In this document: positions 10,360 to 18,014 of the stretch, one piece after another | Numbering within the stretch: the stretch's first letter is position 1 | How the letters are laid out: each line of letters begins with the position of its first letter | Origin: Clostridiales bacterium 38-18 | GTDB taxonomy: Bacteria > Bacillota > Clostridia > Peptostreptococcales > Acidaminobacteraceae | Assembly (NCBI GenBank): GCA_001897605.1 | Contig: MKTL01000002.1 | Location: 206,683-270,682 of the forward strand | Direction: 5' to 3' | Length of the DNA: 64,000 nucleotides | Position numbers and translations under genes: made by a program | Notes under the pieces: model-generated | Seen by the model: the letters and a program-made list of their open reading frames with translations, nothing else | Databases searched by the model: none | What the model was told of the DNA's origin: nothing

Positions 10360-10377
10360 GGGTTAAGGAATTAACAA
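10360..10377. promoter_or_regulatory. Rex-like operator of the hydrogenase operon
   Basis: GGGTTAA-GGAA-TTAACAA. Compared with the Clostridia Rex consensus TTGTTAA-N4-TTAACAA, the right half is perfect and the left half matches five of seven positions. It begins 12 bases after the -10 box. Rex is the NADH-sensing repressor of fermentation and hydrogenase genes in many Firmicutes, so the target fits. A second copy is at 15817-15834. Confidence 0.6.
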
Positions 10378-10388
10378 TCTGCCTTAAA

Positions 10389-10405
10389 CCTAGTAAAATA
10401 CTAGG
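10389..10405. repeat. Short inverted repeat in the hydrogenase leader
   Basis: CCTAGTA-AAA-TACTAGG, a perfect 7-bp inverted repeat with a 3-base centre in the 5' untranslated region, about 65 bases before the first hydrogenase gene. It could form a small RNA hairpin or be an operator; there is no U-tract, so not a terminator. Confidence 0.45.
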
Positions 10406-10470
10406 GAATAAGGGGTTTGACATCGCGGGTTACGGTGTTAAACAAGCAATCGATAAGGAGGAACTTTTTA

Positions 10471-10953
10471 ATGGCAAAGAACTTTTTAACTGATGAAAAT
10501 TTCGAAAAGCTTCACAAAGTGATCGAAGAGCATAAAGATATGCAAGGTCCTTTGATGCCGATTCTTCATGAAGCACAACATATTTTCGGTGCAATCCCGA
10601 TAGAAGTGCAAAGAGTGATATCGGAAAAGTTAAATACACCATTAGCTGAAATTTATGGCGTAGTTACTTTCTACTCACAGTTTACACTTGAACCAAAAGG
10701 TGATTATTTAATCTCAGTTTGCCTTGGAACTGCATGCTACGTAAGAGGGGCGCAACAATTAATTGACAAAATTTCTGAGATGACTAGTGTTGGTGTTGGT
10801 AAAACATCGCCAGATGGTAAATTCTCATTAGAAGCAACAAGATGCATCGGTGCATGTGGTCTTGCGCCTGTATTAACTGTAAATGAAGATGTCTATGGTC
10901 GTTTGACTTTAAATGATATCCCTGGCATCATCCAAAAATACCAAGCGAATTAA
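10471..10953 (+). CDS. hydC: NADH-dependent [FeFe] hydrogenase, NuoE-like 2Fe-2S subunit (HydC/HndA)
   Basis: A 160-residue thioredoxin-fold protein binding one [2Fe-2S] cluster, with cysteines in CLGTAC (about 86-91) and RCIGACGLAP (about 127-131). An N-terminal helical part (residues 1-70) resembles NuoE. It passes electrons within the soluble hydrogenase complex. The start is ATG 10471 after AAGGAGG; an upstream in-frame ATG near 10417 lacks a ribosome site and overlaps the leader hairpin region. First gene of a four-gene operon with 10-40 base gaps. The order matches the HndABCD type of NAD(P)-linked hydrogenase. Confidence 0.9.
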   Translation: MAKNFLTDENFEKLHKVIEEHKDMQGPLMPILHEAQHIFGAIPIEVQRVISEKLNTPLAEIYGVVTFYSQFTLEPKGDYLISVCLGTACYVRGAQQLIDKISEMTSVGVGKTSPDGKFSLEATRCIGACGLAPVLTVNEDVYGRLTLNDIPGIIQKYQAN

Positions 10954-10963
10954 GGAGGCACAA

Positions 10964-11329
10964 ATGAAAACATTAGCTGAATTAACACAACTTAGAGACG
11001 AAGCACTTAAAAAAGTTGATTTAAGAAAAGATCGCAAAGGTACTAGAATTGTCGTTGGTATGGCAACTTGTGGTATCGCAGCAGGTGCTCGCCCTATCTT
11101 AGCCGCTTTGATGGATGAAGTTCAAAAAAGAGGTTTGAAAGATGTAGAGATTACTCAAACAGGTTGCATTGGCGTTTGCAGACTTGAGCCACTCGTTGAA
11201 GTCTACAAAGAAGGCGGCGAAAAAGTTACTTATGTTGAATTAACTGAAGAAAAAGCGAGAAGAATCATCGCAGAACACATCGTTAATGGCAATATCGTAA
11301 CTGAATTCACGATTGGTGCAGCAGAGTAA
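10964..11329 (+). CDS. Small [2Fe-2S] ferredoxin-like subunit (HndB family)
   Basis: A 121-residue thioredoxin-like protein. Its cluster cysteines are in MATCGIAAGA and QTGCIGVCRLEP, with spacing like the NuoF N-terminal domain. In hydrogenases of this type it is a separate small subunit encoded between the NuoE- and NuoF-like genes, giving a four-subunit complex. The start at ATG 10964 follows AAGGAGG. An in-frame upstream start would run into the previous gene. The exact electron path through this subunit is not known from the sequence. Confidence 0.85.
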   Translation: MKTLAELTQLRDEALKKVDLRKDRKGTRIVVGMATCGIAAGARPILAALMDEVQKRGLKDVEITQTGCIGVCRLEPLVEVYKEGGEKVTYVELTEEKARRIIAEHIVNGNIVTEFTIGAAE

Positions 11330-11360
11330 TTGTAACAAACCAAATTTAGGAGGTATATCA

Positions 11361-13157
11361 ATGGATTTCTATAGAGCACATGTCCTTGTGTGTGGTGGTA
11401 CAGGTTGTGTATCCTCAGGATCAGCAACCATCGAAGAAATGTTTAACGATGCTTTAGTCGCAAAGGGCTTAGAAAAAGAAGTAAAAGTGGTAAGAACGGG
11501 TTGTTTCGGTCTTTGCGAAGCAGGTCCTATCTGTATCGTATATCCAGAAGGTTCATTCTACTCAAGAGTTGAAAAAGCAGACGTAGAAAGAATCGTTGAC
11601 GAGCACTTATTAAAAGGAAGAATTGTAAAAGATCTTCTTTATGTTGATAAATTAGCAAATGTTACTGAAATTGAAACAAGTATCAATGAAGTAACTTTCT
11701 ACAAAAAACAAAAACGTGTTGCACTTAAAAACTGTGGTGTAATCAACCCTGAAATCATCGAAGAGTATATCGCATTTGATGGTTACCAAGCTCTTGGTAA
11801 AGCATTAACTCAAATGACACCGGGGCAAGTTATCGATGAAATGAAAAAATCAGGTCTTCGTGGCCGTGGGGGCGGTGGTTTCCCAACAGGTTTAAAATGG
11901 GAATTCGCTTCTAAATCAGAAGGCGACATCAAGTATGTTGCTTGTAATGCCGATGAGGGAGATCCAGGTGCATTTATGGACCGTTCTGTTCTTGAGGGTG
12001 ACCCACATGCAATCATTGAAGCTATGGCAATTGCAGCTTACGCAATTGGCGCTGAAAAAGGTTATGTCTATATCCGTGCGGAGTATCCAATCGCAGTTAA
12101 GCGTTTAGGTATTGCGATTGCTCAAGCAAATGCTATGGGCTTACTCGGTAAAAATATATTTGGTACTGATTTCAATTTCGAAATGGAAATCAGATTGGGT
12201 GCTGGCGCATTCGTATGTGGTGAAGAGACTGCTCTTATCGCATCTATCGAAGGTGAGCGTGGTATGCCAAGACCAAAACCACCATTCCCAGCTCAAAAAG
12301 GTATCTTTGGAAAACCAACCATCATCAACAATGTTGAGACTTATGCGGTTGTTCCACAAATTATCTTAAACGGCGCTGATTGGTTTACTTCATTCGGTAC
12401 TGAAAAATCACCAGGAACTAAGGTTTTCGCTTTAGGTGGTAAAATCAACAATACAGGTCTTGTTGAAATTCCAATGGGAACAACGCTTAAAGAAGTTATC
12501 TATGATATCGGTGGCGGTATTCCAAATGGTAGAAAATTCAAAGCGGTTCAAACGGGTGGTCCATCGGGTGGTTGTTTAACAGAAGCACATCTTGAAACAC
12601 CAATCGATTTTGATACTTTAACAGCACTTGGCTCAATGATGGGTTCAGGTGGTATGATCGTAGTTGACGATACAAACTGTATGGTTGACTTCGCTAGATT
12701 CTTCCTTGACTTTACAGTAGATGAATCATGTGGTAAGTGTGTACCATGTCGTGAAGGTACTAAGAGAATGCTTGAAATGCTTGAAAAAATCACTTCAGGT
12801 AACGGTACTATGGAAGATTTAACTAAATTAGAAGAATTAGCTTACTCTATAAAAGACTCATCACTTTGTGGTCTTGGACAAACTGCACCGAACCCAGTAT
12901 TATCTACACTTAAGTACTTCAAAGATGAGTACATCGCTCACGTAGTCGACAAAAAATGTCCAGCAGGTATGTGTCAAGATTTATTGTCAATCGTGATCAC
13001 AGATGGCTGTATTGGCTGTACTGCTTGTAAACGAGTTTGTCCAGTTGATGCTATCAGTGGCGAAGTGAAACAAAATCATGTCATCGATCAAGCAAAATGT
13101 ATCAAATGTGGCGCTTGTATTCCAAAATGTCCTAAGAAAGTTATTGTTAAGCAATAG
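11361..13157 (+). CDS. hydB: NADH-dependent [FeFe] hydrogenase, flavin/NADH subunit (HydB/HndC)
   Basis: A 598-residue NuoF-like flavoprotein that binds NADH and FMN. Domains: N-terminal thioredoxin-like [2Fe-2S] (about 1-110; VCGGTGCVSSG, RTGCFGLCEAGP), the FMN/NADH Rossmann-type core (RGRGGGGFPTGLKW near 170; NADEGDPGAF; GAGAYVCGEETAL-like GAGAFVCGEETA), an SLBB segment, a [4Fe-4S] site (ESCGKCVPCREGT) and a C-terminal two-cluster ferredoxin domain (CIGCTACKRVCP, CIKCGACIPKCP). The start at 11361 follows AGGAGG. In bifurcating hydrogenases this subunit splits electrons between NAD+ and ferredoxin; whether this one bifurcates cannot be proved from sequence. Confidence 0.93.
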   Translation: MDFYRAHVLVCGGTGCVSSGSATIEEMFNDALVAKGLEKEVKVVRTGCFGLCEAGPICIVYPEGSFYSRVEKADVERIVDEHLLKGRIVKDLLYVDKLANVTEIETSINEVTFYKKQKRVALKNCGVINPEIIEEYIAFDGYQALGKALTQMTPGQVIDEMKKSGLRGRGGGGFPTGLKWEFASKSEGDIKYVACNADEGDPGAFMDRSVLEGDPHAIIEAMAIAAYAIGAEKGYVYIRAEYPIAVKRLGIAIAQANAMGLLGKNIFGTDFNFEMEIRLGAGAFVCGEETALIASIEGERGMPRPKPPFPAQKGIFGKPTIINNVETYAVVPQIILNGADWFTSFGTEKSPGTKVFALGGKINNTGLVEIPMGTTLKEVIYDIGGGIPNGRKFKAVQTGGPSGGCLTEAHLETPIDFDTLTALGSMMGSGGMIVVDDTNCMVDFARFFLDFTVDESCGKCVPCREGTKRMLEMLEKITSGNGTMEDLTKLEELAYSIKDSSLCGLGQTAPNPVLSTLKYFKDEYIAHVVDKKCPAGMCQDLLSIVITDGCIGCTACKRVCPVDAISGEVKQNHVIDQAKCIKCGACIPKCPKKVIVKQ

Positions 13158-13195
13158 TTGGACAACAAAGATTATATGAAAGAGGTGTACTTATC

Positions 13196-14947
13196 GTGAG
13201 TAATGTAAGTTTATCTATAAACGGTATTCAATATGAAGTACCAAGTAACTTAACCGTATTAGAAGCTGCTAGAACAGTTGGTATCGATATTCCAACTCTT
13301 TGCTTCCTTAAAGATATCAATGAAGTTGGCGCTTGTCGTGTTTGTGTTGTTGAAGTGGAAGGTGCTAGAGCACTTCAAGCTTCATGTGTGCTTCCAGTTC
13401 GTGAAGGCATGGTCGTTAATACTAACAATACAAGAGTTAGAAAAGCTAGAAAAAATACAGTAGAATTATTACTTGCTAACCATAACAGAGAGTGTACAAC
13501 ATGCGTTAGAAGCAAAAACTGCGAATTACAATCACTTTCTGAAGAATTAAGCATCAGAACCATTCCTTATGAAGGCGAAAAAAGAGAGCCGTCTTTTGAT
13601 GATCTTTCTCCTTCAATCGTAAGAGATTCAAGCAAATGTATCCTATGCGGTCGTTGTGTAAGCGCATGTAAAAATGTTCAAGGCATCGGTATCTTAGATT
13701 TCTTAAACAGAGGCTTTAAAACAACTGTAGGACCTGCATTTGAAATGAGCATGAAAGATGTACCATGTATTTACTGTGGTCAATGTATGGTAACTTGTCC
13801 AGTAGGTGCTTTAACTGAGAAATCTGCTATCGATAAAGTATGGGCAGCACTTGAAGATAAATCTAAACACGTTATCGTTCAATCAGCGCCTGCAGTAAGA
13901 GCAGCACTTGGTGAAGAGTTTGGATACCCAATCGGAACAAACGTAACTGGTAAATTAGCTACAGCGTTAAGAAGACTTGGCTTTGACAAGATTTTCGATA
14001 CAAACTGGGCTGCTGACGTTACGATTATGGAAGAGGGTACAGAGTTACTTCACAGACTACAAAATGGTGGCGTTTTACCGATGATCACATCATGTTCACC
14101 AGGTTGGGTAAGATATATTGAGTTTAACTACCCTGAATTGTTACCACACCTTTCAACCTGTAAATCACCACAAAATATGTTTGGTGCATTAGCAAAAAGC
14201 TACTACGCTGAAAAACACGGTATCGATCCAAAAGATATCCTCGTAATTTCAGTAATGCCATGTACTTCAAAAAAATCTGAGATCGTTAGACCAGAGCTTG
14301 AAGTCAATGGCTATAGAGACGTAGATGTATCGATCACAACTCGTGAGCTTGCACTTATGATTAAAGAAGCTAGACTTGAGTTCGATAAACTTGAAGAGGG
14401 CACTTTCGATCCATTTATGGGTAACTATACAGGTGCAGGTCTTATCTTTGGTGCAACAGGTGGCGTTATGGAAGCAGCAATCAGAACCGTTGCTGACGTA
14501 TTAACTGGTCAAGACCTTGAGAACGTAGACTATACTGCTGTTCGTGGTGTTGAAGGCATCAAAGAAGCTACTGTAAATGTCGCAGGAATGGACATTAAAG
14601 TTGCAGTTGCACACAACACAACAAATGCAGGCATCTTACTAGAAAAAATTAAAAAAGGTGAAGCAGATTACCACTTTATCGAAGTTATGGCTTGTCCAGG
14701 CGGCTGTGTAAATGGTGGTGGTCAACCAATTCAACCAGCTAACGTAAGAAACGTAATCGACATAAGAGCTGAAAGAGCAAAAGCGCTTTATTCAGAGGAT
14801 GCTTCGAAAGAAGTGAGAAAATCTCATAAAAATCCAGAAATCAAACGCTTATACGATGAGTATCTTGGCAAACCAAATAGCCATAAGGCGCATGAATTGC
14901 TTCATACGCACTATGTTGCTAGAGAGAAGTTTCCTTTAAACAAGTAA
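13196..14947 (+). CDS. hydA: [FeFe] hydrogenase catalytic subunit (HydA/HndD)
   Basis: A 583-residue catalytic subunit carrying the H-cluster that interconverts protons and H2. N-terminal [2Fe-2S] domain (CFLKDINEVGACRVC), a His-Cys cluster (HNRECTTCVRSKNC), two [4Fe-4S] motifs (CILCGRCVSAC, CIYCGQCMVTCP), then the H-domain. Signatures: L1 TSCSPGW (residues 298-304), L2 MPCTSKKSE (Cys356), L3 EVMACPGGCVNGGGQP (Cys500, Cys504). L1 has Ser at 301 where the classic motif is TSCCPxW. The start is GTG 13196 after AGAGGTG. Last gene of the operon; terminator at 15011. Confidence 0.95.
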   Translation: MSNVSLSINGIQYEVPSNLTVLEAARTVGIDIPTLCFLKDINEVGACRVCVVEVEGARALQASCVLPVREGMVVNTNNTRVRKARKNTVELLLANHNRECTTCVRSKNCELQSLSEELSIRTIPYEGEKREPSFDDLSPSIVRDSSKCILCGRCVSACKNVQGIGILDFLNRGFKTTVGPAFEMSMKDVPCIYCGQCMVTCPVGALTEKSAIDKVWAALEDKSKHVIVQSAPAVRAALGEEFGYPIGTNVTGKLATALRRLGFDKIFDTNWAADVTIMEEGTELLHRLQNGGVLPMITSCSPGWVRYIEFNYPELLPHLSTCKSPQNMFGALAKSYYAEKHGIDPKDILVISVMPCTSKKSEIVRPELEVNGYRDVDVSITTRELALMIKEARLEFDKLEEGTFDPFMGNYTGAGLIFGATGGVMEAAIRTVADVLTGQDLENVDYTAVRGVEGIKEATVNVAGMDIKVAVAHNTTNAGILLEKIKKGEADYHFIEVMACPGGCVNGGGQPIQPANVRNVIDIRAERAKALYSEDASKEVRKSHKNPEIKRLYDEYLGKPNSHKAHELLHTHYVAREKFPLNK

Positions 14948-15010
14948 TAAAGATCGAGCCGTTTAATGACTTTAATCTGTTTGCGTCATTCCAACCAATA
15001 AGATCAAATT

Positions 15011-15050
15011 AACCTGCAATTATACAATAATATAATTGCAGGTTTTATTT
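15011..15050 (+). terminator. Terminator of the hydrogenase operon
   Basis: A 14-bp perfect stem, AACCTGCAATTATA (15011-15024) and TATAATTGCAGGTT (15031-15044), with a 6-base loop, followed by TTATTTATTTT. Confidence 0.9.
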
Positions 15051-15082
15051 ATTTTATAGAGCGTATAACATAGGGAGTGCAT

Positions 15083-15127
15083 ATGGACTTTAGCTATAGT
15101 CAAGCAATGCAAAATAGTTTAAAATGA
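15083..15127 (+). CDS. Micro-ORF (14 codons) before tmk
   Basis: ATG at 15083 is preceded by GGGAG with five-base spacing and encodes MDFSYSQAMQNSLK before TGA. It sits between the hydrogenase terminator and tmk. It could be a leader peptide, the start of a deleted gene, or chance. Nothing in it resembles an amino-acid attenuator. Confidence 0.25.
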   Translation: MDFSYSQAMQNSLK

Positions 15128-15160
15128 TAATGTACGTAAATTAATAATGAGGAGCTATAC

Positions 15161-15793
15161 ATGTCCAATAATAAAACCTTAGTTATTTCAATAGAAGGTG
15201 GAGATGGCGCAGGAAAATCAACGGTTATTGAATTGATTGCAGTTCATTTACAAGAGTTAAGCCTTCCGTTTATCATTACAAGAGAACCTGGTGGTGTTCG
15301 CATTTCTGAGCAAATTCGAAGCATTACATTAGATAAAAATTTACAGGAAATGGATGTTAGAACCGAGGCACTTTTGTTTGCAGCGGCTAGAAGACAGCAT
15401 TTGGTTGAAAAAGTAAAGCCAGCAGTTGAACAAGGTAAGCTGGTGATTATCGATCGATTTGTCGATTCATCTATGGTCTACCAAGGCTATGTTAGAGGTA
15501 TAGGTGTAGATGAGGTTTATAATATGAATTTATTTGCTACTGAAGGCTTTTTACCCGATTTGACATTGTATCTAGATGTTGATCCCAAAGTGGGCTTAGA
15601 TCGTATTGCGCAGAATCCCGATCGCGAGATTAATAAGCTTGATTTAGAGGGGCTTCATTTCCATGAGCGCGTTCGCGAGGGCTATCTTAGCTTGGTTGAA
15701 CGGTTTCCAAATCGCATCGTGACAATTGATGCAAACCAGTCAGTAGAAGCGGTGACTAATGCTGTAATAAAAGAAATTGAACTCAGATTGTAA
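15161..15793 (+). CDS. tmk: Thymidylate kinase
   Basis: A 210-residue P-loop kinase phosphorylating dTMP to dTDP. The P-loop GGDGAGKST is at about residues 13-21, the thymidine-site region TREPGG follows near 41-46, and the DRFVDSS motif is near residue 101. The LID region (about 145-160) carries the Arg-containing NPDREINKLD. Typical length. The start at 15161 follows GAGGAG. Its 3' end carries the promoter of the next module. No DNA polymerase delta-prime gene follows, unlike many Firmicutes. Confidence 0.95.
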   Translation: MSNNKTLVISIEGGDGAGKSTVIELIAVHLQELSLPFIITREPGGVRISEQIRSITLDKNLQEMDVRTEALLFAAARRQHLVEKVKPAVEQGKLVIIDRFVDSSMVYQGYVRGIGVDEVYNMNLFATEGFLPDLTLYLDVDPKVGLDRIAQNPDREINKLDLEGLHFHERVREGYLSLVERFPNRIVTIDANQSVEAVTNAVIKEIELRL

Positions 15794-15805
15794 AGATGCT
15801 ATAAT
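15777..15805 (+). promoter_or_regulatory. Promoter of the hydrogenase-linked sensor module
   Basis: TTGAAC (15777-15782), 17-base spacer, perfect TATAAT (15800-15805). The -35 lies inside the last codons of tmk. Predicted start is near 15812, just before the Rex-like site. Confidence 0.75.
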
Positions 15806-15816
15806 GTAAGTGTTAA

Positions 15817-15834
15817 TTGTTAAATAATTAACTT
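15817..15834. promoter_or_regulatory. Rex-like operator of the sensor module
   Basis: TTGTTAA-ATAA-TTAACTT: left half perfect and right half five of seven against TTGTTAA-N4-TTAACAA. It starts 11 bases after the -10 box, almost the same geometry as the hydrogenase operator at 10360. Confidence 0.6.
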
Positions 15835-15854
15835 TTGAGTTATAGGAGGCAATG

Positions 15855-16202
15855 ATGCACTTAAAATACATCAAAGAGATAATAAAAGCAGATGTTTTAG
15901 CATATGAACCTGGTCTAGAACTTGAGATCAATACAGCTTTTGGCTCAGATCTTATGAGCGACGTGTTAGCTTATGTTGAAGATGATACCTTATTGATTAC
16001 AGGTCTTACGAATCAGCAGGTGATCAGAACAGCTGAGATGCTTGATCTTAAGGCAATCCTCTTTGTAAGAGGGAAAAAACCTTGTAACGAAATGATCAGC
16101 CTAGCAGAAGATAAAAAAATCCTGCTAATGTCAACAAAAGAATCATTATTTACTGTTTCAGGAATATTGTATAATAATGGATTGAGAGGCATATCTATTT
16201 AA
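15855..16202 (+). CDS. DRTGG-domain protein (first of two)
   Basis: A 115-residue protein that is essentially a single DRTGG-like domain: LLITGLTNQQVIRTAEMLDL (residues 50-69), then KAILFVRGKKP and a C-terminal ESLFTVSGILYNNGLRG. The domain's role is uncertain; it is thought to be a ligand-binding or regulatory fold. I choose the second of two adjacent ATGs (15855) because GGAGG at 15845-15849 is then five bases away. First gene of a six-gene module linked to a hydrogenase operon; a second DRTGG gene is at 18015. Confidence 0.75.
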   Translation: MHLKYIKEIIKADVLAYEPGLELEINTAFGSDLMSDVLAYVEDDTLLITGLTNQQVIRTAEMLDLKAILFVRGKKPCNEMISLAEDKKILLMSTKESLFTVSGILYNNGLRGISI

Positions 16203-16249
16203 CCAGTCAACGCAATACTAATCTGCAGAGGCAAGGGGATCTGAGATTT

Positions 16250-16696
16250 ATGAACACCTATATGAAAAATGAATCAAACGTTGCTATGAAACTTCACTAT
16301 GATATATCAAAGGATGATTTTTCGAGAGCTGGTGAAGCATCTAGCAAGATTAAAAATATGCTAAGACAATTGGCAATTGAAGCAAATATTCTTAGAAGAA
16401 TTGCAATTGCAACTTATGAAGCAGAAATTAATTTAGTAATTCACTCGTTGGGTGGTACGATTGACGTATACATAAAGCCCGACTGTATAGAAATATACGT
16501 AGAAGACGTTGGACCCGGAATTGAGAACATTGAACTTGCTATGACAAAAGGATTTTCTACTGCGACAGCAGTTGCGAGAGAAATGGGGTTTGGCGCAGGC
16601 ATGGGCTTACCAAACATGGAAAAAGTGAGCGACGAGTTTATCATTGAATCAACTATTGGTGTTGGTACTCAAATTAAGATGGTCGTCACCTACTAA
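16250..16696 (+). CDS. GHKL ATP-binding protein, anti-sigma factor/RsbT-like
   Basis: A 148-residue protein of the serine-kinase/anti-sigma ATPase type (RsbW/RsbT fold). N-box: YEAEINLVIHS; G1: VEDVGPGIENIE; G2: GFGAGMGLPNM. There is no phosphoacceptor or sensor domain. It may phosphorylate or sequester a partner; no cognate sigma factor or STAS protein is encoded nearby. The start at 16250 has only a moderate site (AAGGGGAT). Preceded by a DRTGG gene and followed by the hydrogenase-like Fe-S protein, which is a plausible signalling partner. Confidence 0.8.
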   Translation: MNTYMKNESNVAMKLHYDISKDDFSRAGEASSKIKNMLRQLAIEANILRRIAIATYEAEINLVIHSLGGTIDVYIKPDCIEIYVEDVGPGIENIELAMTKGFSTATAVAREMGFGAGMGLPNMEKVSDEFIIESTIGVGTQIKMVVTY

Positions 16697-16719
16697 TCAG
16701 TCCTCACTTGGAGGTAATA

Positions 16720-17964
16720 ATGAGAGAATACTGGCATTCAGTAGTGCTTGAAAAGGACTACTGTAATGGATGCACACACTGTCTTGATCGGTGTCCGACA
16801 CAAGCCATTAGAATCATCGACGGTAAAGCGCGAATCATTCAAGATCGTTGCATTGATTGTGGTGAATGCTTAAGAGTATGTCCCTATCATGCAAAAGGCG
16901 CACTTGTCAGTTCAATTGATACATTGAATAACTACAAGTACACGGTAGCATTGCCTTCGATTTCTTTTTATGGTCAGTTTTCGGAGGAGTATGATACAAA
17001 CAAGGTCTACAATGCACTGCTGAAATTGGGGTTTGATGAAGTGTATGACACGGCGCATGCAGCAGAAATTTTAGCGGTTTACGAAAAAGCAATGGTAGAA
17101 AAGGAGCATTATAATAAACCACTAATATCCACCTATTGCCCAGTAATAACGCGTCTTATTCAAATTAAGTACCCAGCTTTGATCGATCATATTATTAAGC
17201 TTGAAGCACCGATGGAGATCGCTGCAAGGCATGTAAGGAAAAGATTGATTCAAGAGGGCTACACTAGTGATGAAATTGGAATTATTTATATTTCACCTTG
17301 TCCTGCCAAAATCACTAGCATAAAAAACCCGATTGGTATAGACAAGTCAAGTATAGATGAGGCAGTATCTACAGAAGAGATCTATTATAAAGTTATGAAG
17401 ATCATAGATAAGGTAACCGATATAAAACCCATTCAATGTTCAACTGGCAAAGGCATCGGTTGGGCAAGAGTAGGTGGACAAAGCTACGCGATGGAAATCG
17501 ATGATTATATTGCGGTTGATGGCATTGACGAAGTAATAAAAGTGCTTGAGTCAATGGAAATTGGTAAGCTCAACTCTCTAGATTTTTTCGAAGGGTATGC
17601 TTGTGTTAATGGATGCGTTGGGGGACCTTTAAATGTTGAAAACACCTTTATTGGAAAAAATCGCGTTAGAAAATTAACAAAAAAATATGGCATGGATGAG
17701 CCCGTAACGATTGATATTGAGTTGATTCCTGAAAATATGGAATGGGACACACCAATTAAACCTATGCCAATATTTAAACTAGACACGGATTTTAAACGAG
17801 CACTTGAGAAGATGGCTAAGATTGAAGAGTACACGCAGATTTTACCAGGTATCAACTGTGGCGCCTGTGGTGCACCTAATTGCAGAGTTCTTGCAGAGGA
17901 TATCGTCAGCGGCAATGCTAAGCTAGAGGATTGCGTCTTATTAAAGAACCAGCCCAAAGGTTAG
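16720..17964 (+). CDS. Hydrogenase-like multi-cluster Fe-S protein (putative redox/H2 sensor)
   Basis: A 414-residue protein. Residues about 6-50 hold two [4Fe-4S] ferredoxin motifs (CNGCTHCLDRCP, CIDCGECLRVCP). The middle resembles the [FeFe] hydrogenase large-subunit C-terminal domain but is shortened: L1-like TYCPV (Cys140), L2-like SPCPAKIT (Cys194, Lys197), L3-like EGYACVNGCVGG (Cys295, Cys299). All four cysteines expected to hold the cluster are kept. A C-terminal CGACGAPNC...C motif (about 385-410) is a further Rnf/CODH-type [4Fe-4S] domain. The start is ATG 16720 after GGAGG. No PAS or kinase domain. Probably not a full hydrogenase; a sensor role is inferred. Confidence 0.8.
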   Translation: MREYWHSVVLEKDYCNGCTHCLDRCPTQAIRIIDGKARIIQDRCIDCGECLRVCPYHAKGALVSSIDTLNNYKYTVALPSISFYGQFSEEYDTNKVYNALLKLGFDEVYDTAHAAEILAVYEKAMVEKEHYNKPLISTYCPVITRLIQIKYPALIDHIIKLEAPMEIAARHVRKRLIQEGYTSDEIGIIYISPCPAKITSIKNPIGIDKSSIDEAVSTEEIYYKVMKIIDKVTDIKPIQCSTGKGIGWARVGGQSYAMEIDDYIAVDGIDEVIKVLESMEIGKLNSLDFFEGYACVNGCVGGPLNVENTFIGKNRVRKLTKKYGMDEPVTIDIELIPENMEWDTPIKPMPIFKLDTDFKRALEKMAKIEEYTQILPGINCGACGAPNCRVLAEDIVSGNAKLEDCVLLKNQPKG

Positions 17965-18014
17965 TACGAGCAATATGATATGTTAATCTTAATTTTGATT
18001 TGAGGGGTATAGAG

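Noticed and set aside
12112..12369. Frames inside hydB on both strands
   Set aside because: They are shadows of a strongly conserved flavoprotein gene with excellent codon periodicity in its own frame.
17505..17957. 150-residue minus-strand frame opposite the hydrogenase-like gene
   Set aside because: No ribosome site, and the opposite strand encodes recognisable cluster motifs.
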